DNA of 40,394 nt, taken from Candidatus Competibacteraceae bacterium. GTDB lineage: Bacteria > Pseudomonadota > Gammaproteobacteria > Competibacterales > Competibacteraceae. The position numbers were made by a program, and so were the translations under genes. Positions 15,689 to 24,544 of the stretch are shown piece after piece (the stretch's first letter is position 1; each line of letters begins with the position of its first letter). Under the pieces are notes generated by a model. The model was not told the DNA's origin. It was given only the letters and a program-made list of their open reading frames with translations, and did not search any database. The stretch is from positions 1-40,394 of the forward strand of contig JAEUPW010000165.1 of NCBI GenBank assembly GCA_016790045.1, given 5' to 3'.

Positions 15689-16420
15689 TCAGTCAAAAGT
15701 GCCGGCATCGAGCGCGGCGCTCAAACACTCCACATCGCTAAAGTGGCGGCCCGACGCCGGCAAGACCGGCCGTTCCAGCATGACGACGGCAAGCCCAAGC
15801 CGCCGCGCCGCCAGCAGCTTCCCTTCGACGGCGCTACCCCCGCTGTTCTTGGCCACCAGCACGTCGATCCGAAAATCCCGCAACAGTTTTAGCTCCTCCT
15901 CCACGCCGAAAGGGCCGGTGGCGCGGAGCAGCGTGAGATTCGGCGTATCCGGCGGCGTGGCCGCCAGACAGCGCACCAACCACCGCTGGCGGGACGGAAT
16001 TTCCGACAGGTGCTGTAACGGTTCTAGGCCGATGGTGAAAAAAGGCCGCCGGAACGACGCCAGGGCCGCGCGCATGGCCGGCCAATCCGCCACCTCGCGC
16101 CAGTCGTCGGTCGGTTCCGGTCGCCACGCGGGTCTCCGGTAGGCCCAGAGCGGGATTCGCGCTCGCTCGGCCGCCTGCGCGGCATTGCGGCTGATCTGGG
16201 CGGCATAGGGATGCGTGGCGTCCAGCAGCAGATCAACGCCTTTCTCGCGCAGGAAATCGCCCAAACCCTCGCCGCCGCCAAACCCGCCGACGCGCACCGC
16301 GCAATCCAGCTCCGGCGCTCGCCCTTTGCCGGCGACGCTGTAAATCACGTCATGGCGGGGCGCCAGCAGCCTTGCCAGTTTGACCGCCTCGCCGATGCCG
16401 CCCAGGATCAGGACACGCAT
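15689..16420 (-). CDS. cobK: precorrin-6A / cobalt-precorrin-6A reductase
   Basis: A 243-residue NADPH-dependent reductase of the corrin pathway (CobK/CbiJ). Landmarks are the N-terminal LILGGIGEAVKLARLL nucleotide-binding turn, LLLDATHPYAAQISRNAA (about residues 64-81), the P-L-W-A-Y-R-R-P-A-W motif, FFTIGLEPL, and the late VLVAKNSGGSAVEGKL segment, all characteristic of the family. The length is normal. It lies 48 bases downstream of the usual cbiD end on the same strand, so the two are probably co-transcribed. With cbiD present the substrate is likely cobalt-precorrin-6A. Confidence 0.93.
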   Translation of the reverse strand: MRVLILGGIGEAVKLARLLAPRHDVIYSVAGKGRAPELDCAVRVGGFGGGEGLGDFLREKGVDLLLDATHPYAAQISRNAAQAAERARIPLWAYRRPAWRPEPTDDWREVADWPAMRAALASFRRPFFTIGLEPLQHLSEIPSRQRWLVRCLAATPPDTPNLTLLRATGPFGVEEELKLLRDFRIDVLVAKNSGGSAVEGKLLAARRLGLAVVMLERPVLPASGRHFSDVECLSAALDAGTFD

Positions 16421-16468
16421 CGGCTTGACCCGCCGCTTCGCCCATATTCCACGATGCTTGCGGCCCGT

Positions 16469-17563
16469 TCAGGCAAAGCCGGCGCGACCGACCGGCCGAC
16501 CCTTGCGGTCGGTGGCCCAAATTTCCACCTGCACGTCGGGCGGCAAAATGGCGCGCGCCCGCGCCTGGGCCTGCGCGCAGATGCGGTCCGCCAGCGGCAA
16601 TCCCGCCGCCAGCGCCAGCGTCAGCGCGCCCTGGCTGGTGGTGGCTGCGCGCATGTTCGCTTGCAGTTCGAGGCTGGCGCCCAGCGCCGCCGCTTCTGCG
16701 GCCAACAGCGGCAAATCGACGCTGGAACTGCGGCTGTGCAGATCAAGATGGCCCGCCGCCAGCTTGCTGATCTTGCCGAACCCGCCGGCTAGGCTCAGCC
16801 GGGGCACCGGCGCGCGGCGCAGATGCTTCAACACCGCGCCGGCGAAATCGCCCATTTCGATCAGCGCCATGTCAGGCAGCCGATAGCGTTCGCGCAAGGT
16901 CTGCTCGCTGGTCGCCCCGGTGCAAGCGGCGATGTGGCGCAAACCGTTGGCGCGGGCCACGTCGATGGCCTGACGGATGGAGATGATATAAGCGGAGCAG
17001 GAGAAGGGGCGGACGATGCCGGTGGTGCCGAGGACCGATAAACCGCCGACGATCCCGAGCCGGGGATTGAGGGTCTTTTGCGCCAGCTCCGCGCCGTTTT
17101 CGATGCCGATGGTGACCTCGAATCCGCCGCGATACTGCAATTCGGCAGCCAGTCGGCTCAAGTGCTCGACCATCATCCGGCGCGGGCTGGGATTGATGGC
17201 CGGCTCGCCCACCGCCACCGGCAGACCGGACCGGGTGACGGTCCCCACGCCGGGACCGGCATGAAACCGCGCGCCTTGAGAGTCGCTTAGGGTGATCCGA
17301 GCGAACACTAAAGCCCCGTGCGTCACATCGGGATCATCGCCCGCATCCTTGATCGTCCCCGCTTCGGCGCCCGTCGCCGTCAACCGGCAATAGGCGAGTT
17401 CAAACAGCGGGCGCTGGCCGCGCGGCAGCACGATTTCGATCCGGTCGACCACCTGGCCCGACAGCAGGCAACGGGCCGCCGCCAGACTGGCGGCGGTGGC
17501 GCAAGCGCCGGTGGTGAAACCGTAGCGTAACGGTTTATCGGTTTCCGGGCTCTCGGGACGCAT
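16469..17563 (-). CDS. cbiD: cobalt-precorrin-5B C1-methyltransferase
   Basis: A 364-residue enzyme that methylates C1 of cobalt-precorrin-5B, a marker of the anaerobic (early cobalt insertion) cobalamin route. The N-terminal signature [13 protein letters not shown] is clear (about residues 13-25), followed by [53 protein letters not shown] and [10 protein letters not shown] place the start at the ATG at 17563; it has no good ribosome-binding site. An in-frame TTG five codons upstream follows GGAG at nine bases and may be the real start. The frame stays open further up, but that part is Arg-rich and unlike the family. Confidence 0.93.
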   Translation of the reverse strand: MRPESPETDKPLRYGFTTGACATAASLAAARCLLSGQVVDRIEIVLPRGQRPLFELAYCRLTATGAEAGTIKDAGDDPDVTHGALVFARITLSDSQGARFHAGPGVGTVTRSGLPVAVGEPAINPSPRRMMVEHLSRLAAELQYRGGFEVTIGIENGAELAQKTLNPRLGIVGGLSVLGTTGIVRPFSCSAYIISIRQAIDVARANGLRHIAACTGATSEQTLRERYRLPDMALIEMGDFAGAVLKHLRRAPVPRLSLAGGFGKISKLAAGHLDLHSRSSSVDLPLLAAEAAALGASLELQANMRAATTSQGALTLALAAGLPLADRICAQAQARARAILPPDVQVEIWATDRKGRPVGRAGFA

Positions 17564-17805
17564 GGGCGGCAGGGACAAAACAGGTTGCTCCAGCAGGCTG
17601 AAAGTTCCGGCGCAGCGAGTCCGACGGCGGGCGAAACATCGCGGCCAAACCGGCTCTTTGGCCCGGTCGGAGCGCCGTCGCACGCGCTATCAACACTCTG
17701 GAAAGTCGGATAAACTCCTCGGGGCAGTATACCAGCAGACCGAACCGCCCCGCCGCGTTCGCACGGCTCCCGCCCGGGACATCTCGCATCAGGAGCAACC
17801 CTCTC

Positions 17806-18168
17806 ATGTCGAATCGAGATTTTTTCAACCAGATTGAAAAATACCAATCCTTCCCGGCCGGGCAACCGGTCTTTAGCGAGGGAGAATCGGGCGCCAGCTT
17901 GTACATCGTCGCCGAAGGCGAAGTCGATATCATGCGGGGCGGCCGGGTTTTGGAAACCGTGGGTCCGGGCGGGATCGTCGGCGAGCTGGCCTTGATCGAC
18001 GACAAACCCCGCAGCGCGTCCGCCATCGCCCGCACCGATTGCCTGCTGGCCCCGGTCAACCGGGAACACTTTCTCGCCCTGGTCCAGCGCACCCCGCTGT
18101 TTGCCCTCCAGGTCATGCGGGCGATGGCGAACCGGCTCCGGCACACCACCAGCCTGCTCCGCGATTGA
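17806..18168 (+). CDS. cyclic-nucleotide-binding domain protein
   Basis: A 120-residue protein consisting of a single cNMP-binding beta-roll with no DNA-binding or enzymatic partner domain. Hallmarks are FPAGQPVFSEGESGASLYIV, EGEVDI and the phosphate-binding cassette V-G-E-L-A-L-I-D-D-K-P-R-S-A (Glu60, Arg69), which keeps the Arg that contacts the cyclic phosphate in CRP. This suggests it can bind cAMP or cGMP. AGGAG lies ten bases upstream of the ATG. It is divergent from cbiD and lies 165 bases upstream of the ATP-grasp gene on the same strand, so it might be expressed with it. Its target is unknown. Confidence 0.85.
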   Translation: MSNRDFFNQIEKYQSFPAGQPVFSEGESGASLYIVAEGEVDIMRGGRVLETVGPGGIVGELALIDDKPRSASAIARTDCLLAPVNREHFLALVQRTPLFALQVMRAMANRLRHTTSLLRD

Positions 18169-18333
18169 TGGGATCACCGGCTTCGTCCGGCCCTCGCTGG
18201 GGTCTCCCCCGCTCTATCCGGGCATGTTAATTGCTGTGCTCTGGCTTCATTTTCGTGCCATCGCGGCTCATGATGCGAAATCGACCGCGCCGCTTTAGCG
18301 CGCATAAAGATGGGTTCGCCCCTGGAGTGCTCC

Positions 18334-20883
18334 ATGATTGAAGCCTCGCTCAGCCGGCCCGCCGAGCCGTCTCCGCCCGGCGACAGCGTGCTGGCCGGTT
18401 ACCCGGTCGCGGCGTCGGGTTACGACGAGATGTGTTCGGCCCCCGGCGTGTTGAGAGCGCATTGGCGGGCTTTGGCTCAGGTGCTGGAAAACATCGGCGG
18501 CGCGGAGCTGGAGCGACGTCACGCCGAGGTGCAACGGCTGCTGCAAGCCGACGGGGTGACCTACAACACTTACGATGACCCCCAAGGCGCTCAACGGCTC
18601 TGGCGGGTGGACAACATTCCTCTGTTGATGACCGGCGAGGAATGGACCGCGCTGGCCGCCGGCATGGAACAGCGTTCGCGCCTGTTAGACGCCTTGCTGG
18701 CCGACCTTTACGGGCCGAGGCGCGCGATCCGCCAGGGCTGGCTGCCGCCGGAACTGGTTTTCGCCCATCCCGGCTTTCTGCCCGCTTGCCATCGGTCCCT
18801 GCCGGAAGGGCGGCGCTGGCTGATTTTTCACGGCATCGATCTGGCGCGGGGGCCGGACGGCGTGATTCGGGCTTACGGCGATCGCGCCCAGTCGCCTTCC
18901 GGAGCCGGGTATACCCTGGAAAATCGCATCATTCTGGCGCGCGCCTTGCCCATGCTGTATCGCGATGCGCCGCTGCGCCGCTTGGCCAGCTTTCTGGAAA
19001 CCGAGCGCGCCACGCTGGCGAGTCTGGCCCGCTACAACCCGGAAAGCCCGCACGTCGTTTTGTTGACGCCCGGACCTTCCAGCCCCGTCTATTTCGAGCA
19101 CGCTTATCTGGCCAACTATCTGTCGCTGAGTCTGGTCGAAGGCGAGGATTTAGTGGTCCGGGATGGCCGGGTGTGGCTGAAAACGCTCGGCGGCTTGCGC
19201 CCGGTGGACGTGATCTTGCGCCGGGTCGCCGACCCGCTGTGCGATCCGCTGGAACTGCGCGGCGATTCGCTGCTCGGCGTGCCCGGCCTGCTGCAAGCGG
19301 TGCGCGGCGGCCACGTCGCGCTCGCCAACGCTCTGGGCAGCGGCGCGATCGAAAATCCGGGGCTGGCCGCCTTTTTTCCGGCGCTGTGCCGGCACTTGCT
19401 GGGCGAGGAACTCAAGCTGCCTTCGCTGCCGATCTGGTGGTGCGGGACCGCAGAAGGCCAGCAACACGTTTTGACCAATCTCGAACGCCTGGTGGTGCGC
19501 TCGATTCTGCCCGACGAACCGCATTGGGAAGGTGATCGGCTGGACGGAAAATCCCGTCTGGCGCTGATCGAGCGCATTCGGGCCGCCCCTCATCTGTTTG
19601 TCGGCCAGGAATCGCCGCCGCTGTCGACCGCGCCGGTATTGGAGCAAGGCCGCCTGACGCCGCGTCCGGTGATGTTGCGCGGCTTCGCGGTCGCGGCGGA
19701 CGACGGCTACCGGGTGATGCCGGGCGGGCTGGCGCGGGTATCCACCGGCCTGGACACGCTGCAAGCGGCCTTGCAAAAAGGCGGCATCAGCAAGGATTGG
19801 TGGGTGTTGGCGCCGACGCCGCAACCGCACGTCAGCCTGTTGCGGCAAGCCTACGGCCCGATCGTGGCGACCCGCGATGGCAGCGATTTGCCGAGCCGGG
19901 TGGCCGATAATTTGTTCTGGCTGGGCCGCTATAGCGAGCGGCTCGACGGCACCGCCCGGTTGCTGCGAGAGGCGTTCGGCCGGTTGCTGGAATGGGAGCA
20001 GGACAACACCGACGAGCGCTGTTTGGACGATCTGCTGGACGCGCTGAAAATCCCGGTGCCGCCGGTGGCGGAATCGCCCCGCGCCCGCTTCTTCGCCCTG
20101 CGCCAAGCGCTGCTGTCGGCGCTGGTGGAATCCGAGCACCCGAGCAACGTCCAGGCGCTGTTTGGCGGCATGTTGCGGACCGGGCGCGCGGTGCGCAACC
20201 ATCTGGGCGACGACAGTTGGCGGCTGTTGAACCGCTTGCAAACCACGATGCAAAACACCCCGGCCGATTTGGGCGGCCGCCAGGCGCGGGAGTTGCTGGA
20301 AGAAGAGCTGATGCTGGTGGCGGCGTTTTGCGGTCTCAACTACGAAACCATGCCCCACCACCAGGGCTGGCTGTTCTTCGACATCGGCCGCTATCTGGAA
20401 CGGGTGCTGCGGACCCTGGACCTGTTCAAACTGGCTTTCATCACCGCCCGCAATCCGGGCCTGCCGCTTTGGGAAGTGGTGCTGGCGATCACCGACAACC
20501 TGACCGCCTACCGCCGCCGCTACCGGTCGGCGCTGCATCCGACCGCGATCATCGATCTCTTGCTGTTCGATACCGCCAACCCGCGTTCGGTCGGCTATCA
20601 GCTACGGCGGCTACAGCGGGATATCGGGCGTTTGTACCGCCCCGAAAAATCCCCCTATTGCAGCGCCGAGGAGCGGCTGATTCTGGAAGCTTTCACGACC
20701 CTGCAACTGGCCGATATCAAGGCTCTGTCCACGCTGACCCACGACAGCACCAGCTCGAGCGTCGAGTTGGCCCGGCTGCTGGAGGCGATTCAAAAACCGC
20801 TGGCCGGTCTGTCGGACGCCCTGACGCACAGCCATTTCAGCCACGCCGAAGTGCCGCGGCAACTGATCGACATGCGGCCGTGA
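18334..20883 (+). CDS. fused circularly permuted ATP-grasp / alpha-E protein
   Basis: An 849-residue protein joining two families often encoded separately. The N-terminal half (about 20-500) is a circularly permuted type 2 ATP-grasp (DUF404/DUF407), with NTYDDPQGAQRLWRVDNIPL, QGWLPPELVFAHPGFLPAC, LENRIILARALPMLY, FEHAYLANYLSLSLVEGEDL and VMLRGFAVA. The C-terminal half (about 530-849) is an alpha-E domain (DUF403), with LPSRVADNLFWLGRYSERLD and ADIKALSTLTHDSTSSSVE. ATP-grasp enzymes form amide bonds from carboxylates using ATP; published genome-context work on amidoligases predicted these families make a small peptide or peptide tag, but the reaction is unproven. The ATG at 18334 follows GGAG by six bases. 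The stop overlaps the next start. Confidence 0.9.
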   Translation: MIEASLSRPAEPSPPGDSVLAGYPVAASGYDEMCSAPGVLRAHWRALAQVLENIGGAELERRHAEVQRLLQADGVTYNTYDDPQGAQRLWRVDNIPLLMTGEEWTALAAGMEQRSRLLDALLADLYGPRRAIRQGWLPPELVFAHPGFLPACHRSLPEGRRWLIFHGIDLARGPDGVIRAYGDRAQSPSGAGYTLENRIILARALPMLYRDAPLRRLASFLETERATLASLARYNPESPHVVLLTPGPSSPVYFEHAYLANYLSLSLVEGEDLVVRDGRVWLKTLGGLRPVDVILRRVADPLCDPLELRGDSLLGVPGLLQAVRGGHVALANALGSGAIENPGLAAFFPALCRHLLGEELKLPSLPIWWCGTAEGQQHVLTNLERLVVRSILPDEPHWEGDRLDGKSRLALIERIRAAPHLFVGQESPPLSTAPVLEQGRLTPRPVMLRGFAVAADDGYRVMPGGLARVSTGLDTLQAALQKGGISKDWWVLAPTPQPHVSLLRQAYGPIVATRDGSDLPSRVADNLFWLGRYSERLDGTARLLREAFGRLLEWEQDNTDERCLDDLLDALKIPVPPVAESPRARFFALRQALLSALVESEHPSNVQALFGGMLRTGRAVRNHLGDDSWRLLNRLQTTMQNTPADLGGRQARELLEEELMLVAAFCGLNYETMPHHQGWLFFDIGRYLERVLRTLDLFKLAFITARNPGLPLWEVVLAITDNLTAYRRRYRSALHPTAIIDLLLFDTANPRSVGYQLRRLQRDIGRLYRPEKSPYCSAEERLILEAFTTLQLADIKALSTLTHDSTSSSVELARLLEAIQKPLAGLSDALTHSHFSHAEVPRQLIDMRP

Positions 20884-21776
20884 GATACATCGTCACCCAC
20901 CGGACTCTCTACCGTTACAGCAGCGGGGTGGCCCTGTGCCACAACGAAGCCCGTTTGCTGCCGCGACGAACCGCCTGGCAACGGTGCCAAGGCAGCCGGG
21001 TCGCCATCGAGCCGCGCCCGTCGCTGTCGGCCGAACGGGAAGATTTTTTCGGCAATCGGGTGCTGTATTTCGCCGTGCAGGACATCCATCGATGTCTGGA
21101 AGTCAACGTGGCGACCGAAGTTCAAGTGCTGGACAACCGCCCTTTTGAACCGTCCAGCCCCTCGCTGCCGTGGGAGCGGGCGCTGCGGCTGTTGCGGGAA
21201 TCGCCGGACCCGGAGGTGATCGAAGCGCGCCTGTTTGCGCTGGATTCGCCGTTTGTCCGCGCGCTGCCGGAATTTCGGGCCTACGCCGCGCCCAGTTTCG
21301 CTCCTGGCCGGCCGTTGCTGGAAGCCGTCGCAGAACTCAACCGCCGGATTTATAAAGAGTTTATCTACGATCCCCACTTTACCACGGTCGCCACGCCGCT
21401 CAAGGAGGTCTTGAAAGAGCGGCGCGGCGTCTGCCAGGATTTCGCCCATCTGGCCCTCGCTTGCTTGCGCGGGCTGGGTCTTGCGGCGCGCTACGTCAGC
21501 GGCTATCTGGAAACGCTCCCCCCGCCCGGCCAGCCGAGGCTGATCGGAGCCGACGCCTCGCACGCCTGGCTGGCGGTGTACCTGCCGGGCGAGGGCTGGG
21601 CGGAGTTCGATCCGACCAACGATTGCATGCCGCGCGAGCAGCACATCACGCTGGCCTGGGGACGGGATTACGGCGATGTCGCGCCGCTGATCGGGGTGAT
21701 GACCGGCGGCGGCTCGCACACGCTCGAAGTGTCGGTGGACGTGGCTCCCCAGCACGAACTGGAGCCCGAGCGGTGA
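20880..21776 (+). CDS. transglutaminase-like cysteine peptidase family protein
   Basis: A 298-residue protein with a GTG start at 20880 that overlaps the TGA of the upstream gene, implying coupled translation. Residues 1-85 form the N-terminal beta domain found in bacterial transglutaminase-like proteins (YIVTHRTLYRYSSGVALCHN). The core follows, with a complete Cys-His-Asp triad: Cys185 in E-R-R-G-V-C-Q-D-F-A-H, His228 in D-A-S-H-A-W and Asp244 in W-A-E-F-D-P-T-N-D. No signal peptide is seen, so it should be cytoplasmic. Pairing with ATP-grasp/alpha-E is the standard context and suggests a peptidase or amidase acting on their product. Confidence 0.92.
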   Translation: MRYIVTHRTLYRYSSGVALCHNEARLLPRRTAWQRCQGSRVAIEPRPSLSAEREDFFGNRVLYFAVQDIHRCLEVNVATEVQVLDNRPFEPSSPSLPWERALRLLRESPDPEVIEARLFALDSPFVRALPEFRAYAAPSFAPGRPLLEAVAELNRRIYKEFIYDPHFTTVATPLKEVLKERRGVCQDFAHLALACLRGLGLAARYVSGYLETLPPPGQPRLIGADASHAWLAVYLPGEGWAEFDPTNDCMPREQHITLAWGRDYGDVAPLIGVMTGGGSHTLEVSVDVAPQHELEPER

Positions 21777-21777
21777 C

Positions 21778-21796
21778 GGCCCGAAAGTCCTGGGCC
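21778..21796. terminator. weak hairpin between transglutaminase and uspA-like genes
   Basis: GGCCC and GGGCC flank a nine-base loop directly after the transglutaminase stop, in the 63-base gap between convergent genes. The stem is short and lacks a T-run. Confidence 0.25.
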
Positions 21797-21839
21797 AACG
21801 GCCGTGAGGCGCTGCCGGACCCGCCCAATGCGCTCCCGC

Positions 21840-22277
21840 TCAGATTCTCACGGCCAGCACGTCGCAGGTCGCGCCGTGCAGCACGGCGTTGGCGGTCGAT
21901 CCCAGCAGCAGAGACAAACCGTGACGGCCGTGGCTGCCCACGACGATCAAATCCACACCGTGATTCTCGACCGCCGCGAAAACGCCCTCCTTGGTCGATG
22001 GCGCGTTGACCACCCATAGCTCGGCGTCGCCGATGTTCAGCCGTTCCGCCAGCTTTCCCAAGGCGATGCGCGATTCCCGCAACATCGTCTCGTCGGGCAG
22101 CTCCGGCAATACCGGCAACAGCTCATAGCCGCCGCCCAGGATGATGTTCATGTCCTCGACCACATGAATCACGCTCAAGCGCGCCCCGCAGCGTTCGGCT
22201 ATCGCTTTGGCGCGCGCGCCGACCTTCAACGCTTCCTCGGAAAAATCGGCCGCAAACAGCACATGTCGGTAAATCAT
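21840..22277 (-). CDS. universal stress protein (UspA family)
   Basis: A 145-residue cytoplasmic protein with the Usp fold: YRHVLFAADFSEEALKVGAR at the N-terminus, I-H-V-V-E-D, and the nucleotide-binding signature GSHGRHGLSLLLGSTANAVL near the C-terminus (G-x2-G-x9-G-S), so this is an ATP-binding type. GGAG precedes the ATG at 22277 by seven bases. It is the last gene of a probable operon with ispG, mgtE and the TPR lipoprotein, 35 bases after the latter. Such proteins support survival under stress; the specific role is not shown. Confidence 0.93.
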   Translation of the reverse strand: MIYRHVLFAADFSEEALKVGARAKAIAERCGARLSVIHVVEDMNIILGGGYELLPVLPELPDETMLRESRIALGKLAERLNIGDAELWVVNAPSTKEGVFAAVENHGVDLIVVGSHGRHGLSLLLGSTANAVLHGATCDVLAVRI

Positions 22278-22312
22278 TTATTTCTCCAAATCAGTCTGGA
22301 GCGAAACCCGAA

Positions 22313-23053
22313 TTATTTGCCGATCGACTCCAACAAAATCCGCAGGAATTCCTGCGTCTCGCGCCGCGCGGGATCGTTGGGCGGCAAGCGCTTCTGCGCT
22401 TCGCGCAAAGCCCCGATACCGAGTTTGACTTGCGCCAATCCAAGATTGTGCAGCGTCCGGGCATCGTCGCGCCGGCGCAACGATTCCCGGTAAGCGCGTT
22501 CCGCCGCATCCAGGCGACCCTGTTCCGAATACAGGTTCCCCAATTGAAACCAGGGACCGGAATCCTTGGGCTTCAGGCGGATCAGTTGCAGGTAATAGCC
22601 TTCCGCGACATCCAGGCGCCCGGTCTCATAAGCGTGGCGGGCGCGCTCCTCGATAAACGCGGGATTGGCGACGCCGACATCCGCCGGCGACGATGCCGCG
22701 GAACCGGGCGCCGACGGTGAACCGGACGGCGGATTGGACAGGGGCGGCGCGGCCGGGATCGAGGCCGGCGCTGGCGGCAGCGATGGCCGGGGGACAGGCG
22801 GCGGGCGCGATCCTGGAATCGATGGGGCCAAGCCCGCCAACGGCGGCGGCGGCGATGACAGAGGCGCGGACGCCGGGAGCGATTCCGGGAGCGTTGAGCC
22901 TGAGACGGGAGTCGAGGCCGCCGAATCGGCGCCCGCCGCCGTATCGGCAGCCAGCGGGACGGCCCCCGGCGACGCCGGCGGCATGGACCAGCGCTCCATC
23001 GACGCACATCCGCCCAAGGCGATGCCCAAGATCGCCGCTATAGTCCGCTTCAT
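22313..23053 (-). CDS. proline-rich TPR lipoprotein
   Basis: A 246-residue lipoprotein. The signal peptide ends in the lipobox L-G-G-C (cysteine at about residue 16). Residues about 25-125 are a low-complexity linker rich in Pro, Ala and Ser, apt to span part of the envelope. Residues about 130-246 hold two to three tetratricopeptide-type helices (ERARHAYETGRLDVAEGYYL, PWFQLGNLYSEQGRLDAAER, TLHNLGLAQVKLGI), a protein-binding scaffold. AAGGTGG lies before the ATG. Its start is 37 bases after the mgtE stop. No specific partner is known; the long linker in the GC-rich genome makes the exact family hard to name. Confidence 0.8.
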   Translation of the reverse strand: MKRTIAAILGIALGGCASMERWSMPPASPGAVPLAADTAAGADSAASTPVSGSTLPESLPASAPLSSPPPPLAGLAPSIPGSRPPPVPRPSLPPAPASIPAAPPLSNPPSGSPSAPGSAASSPADVGVANPAFIEERARHAYETGRLDVAEGYYLQLIRLKPKDSGPWFQLGNLYSEQGRLDAAERAYRESLRRRDDARTLHNLGLAQVKLGIGALREAQKRLPPNDPARRETQEFLRILLESIGK

Positions 23054-23090
23054 GAGGCCACCTTCTCCACAACCCGATCAGCCGAAGTTA

Positions 23091-24542
23091 CTACAGTAAA
23101 AATAGCGTGGCCAGCCCCAGAAAAATGAAAAATCCCATGCCGTCGGTGATAAAGGTGAGCAGCACGCTCGACCCCAATGCCGGATCGCGGCCAAGCCGGT
23201 GCAGGGCGAGGGGAATCGCGACGCCCACCAGGGCCGCCAACACCAGATTCAGCAGCATGGCCACCGCCATCACCGCGCCCAACTGCCAATTCCGGTACAA
23301 CCCGTAAGCGAACAGCCCGACCGTCGCGCCCCACACCACGCCGTTCATCAAACCGACCCCCAGCTCCTTCGCCGCCAAATACCATTTGTTGGCGGCGCTG
23401 ATCTCGCCCAGCGCCAAGCCGCGCACCACCAGCGCGGTGGTCTGATTGCCGGAATTGCCGCCGATGCCGGCCACGATCGGCATCAGCGTCGCCAGCGCGA
23501 CGATCTGGGAAATGGTGTTCTCGAACAGGCCGATCGCCCGCGAGGCGATAAACGCCGTGCACAGGTTGACCGACAGCCACAACCAGCGGTTGCGGGCGCT
23601 GGCCCAGATCGGGGCGAACAAATCTTCATCCCCGCGCAATCCGGCCCGGTTCAAGGCGTCTTCCTCGGACGCCTCGCGAATGAAATCCACGACCGCGTCC
23701 ACGGTCAGCCGACCGATCAGCTTGCCCCGCTCGTTCAACACCGGGGCCGAAACCAGATCGTAGCGCTCGAAAGCCCGCGCCGCGTCATCGGCGTTGTCGT
23801 TGGCGTCGAACACCACCGGATCGGTCGATTTGAGTTCCCCGACGTGCCGTTCCGGGTCGTTGAGCAACAAAGCCCGCAACGGCAACACCCCTTTGAGCTG
23901 ATGGCGGGCATCCACCACGTACAGGTTGTCGGTGTTGGGCGGCAAGTCTTCCCGGCCGCGCAGCAACCGCAGCACCTGCTCGACGGTTTGGCTCTCGCGC
24001 ACCGTCAGCACATCCTGGCTCATCAGCCGCCCCACCCGATCCTCGGGATAGGCCATGGTGGTTTGCAGCCAGTCGCGATCGCGCGCGGGCAGCCTGCGCG
24101 AAACATCCGCCAGCACTTCATCGGGAACCGCTTCGGCCAATTCCGCCAAATCGTCGGCGTCGAGCGGCTCCAAAACCCGCAGCAGCTCCGGCCGTTCCAG
24201 GGTTTCGATCAAGGCATCGCGCACCGCGTCCGAAACTTCCAGCAACACATCGCCGCCGCGCTCCTCCTCGATCTGCCGCCAGATCAGCAACCGGTCCTCG
24301 TGCGGCAAGGCTTCGAGGATATAGGCGATATCGGCCGGATGCAGGCTGCGAAGTTTCAGTTGCAGTTCGACCAGGTGCTGGCGGTGCACCAGCGATTCGA
24401 TCAGCTCGTGCCGGGGGCTGGTCCGGTCGCGCTCCACCAAGGTTTCGACCAGGCGATGCTTTTCCAGCAGCTTGACGATATGCCGCAGCAGCTCTTCCAG
24501 CTTGGGCTGCGAGGACTGGGGGACAATCGTCGGCTCGGGCAC
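23091..24542 (-). CDS. mgtE: MgtE-type magnesium transporter
   Basis: A 483-residue magnesium channel/transporter. The cytoplasmic N domain (about 20-155, HPADIAYILEALPHEDRLLI, DDLAELAEAVPDEVL) is followed by a CBS pair (about 165-290, GRLMSQDVLTVRESQTVEQV ... GRLTVDAVVDFI) and a plug helix. The C-terminal membrane domain (about 320-483) has the pore motif M-P-I-V-A-G-I-G-G-N-S-G-N-Q-T-T and the closing LLTFITDGMGFFIFLGLA. The N and CBS domains close the pore when cytoplasmic Mg2+ is high. The GTG start at 24542 lies two bases after the ispG stop, so translation is probably coupled; the open frame further upstream is the ispG shadow. Confidence 0.94.
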   Translation of the reverse strand: MPEPTIVPQSSQPKLEELLRHIVKLLEKHRLVETLVERDRTSPRHELIESLVHRQHLVELQLKLRSLHPADIAYILEALPHEDRLLIWRQIEEERGGDVLLEVSDAVRDALIETLERPELLRVLEPLDADDLAELAEAVPDEVLADVSRRLPARDRDWLQTTMAYPEDRVGRLMSQDVLTVRESQTVEQVLRLLRGREDLPPNTDNLYVVDARHQLKGVLPLRALLLNDPERHVGELKSTDPVVFDANDNADDAARAFERYDLVSAPVLNERGKLIGRLTVDAVVDFIREASEEDALNRAGLRGDEDLFAPIWASARNRWLWLSVNLCTAFIASRAIGLFENTISQIVALATLMPIVAGIGGNSGNQTTALVVRGLALGEISAANKWYLAAKELGVGLMNGVVWGATVGLFAYGLYRNWQLGAVMAVAMLLNLVLAALVGVAIPLALHRLGRDPALGSSVLLTFITDGMGFFIFLGLATLFLL

Positions 24543-24544
24543 GC

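Noticed and set aside
17564..17805. Cobalamin riboswitch upstream of cbiD
   Set aside because: No recognisable conserved box or matching stems in the region.
19150..20538. Minus-strand frame of 462 codons opposite the ATP-grasp fusion
   Set aside because: Gln/Arg/Ala-rich shadow of a conserved gene.
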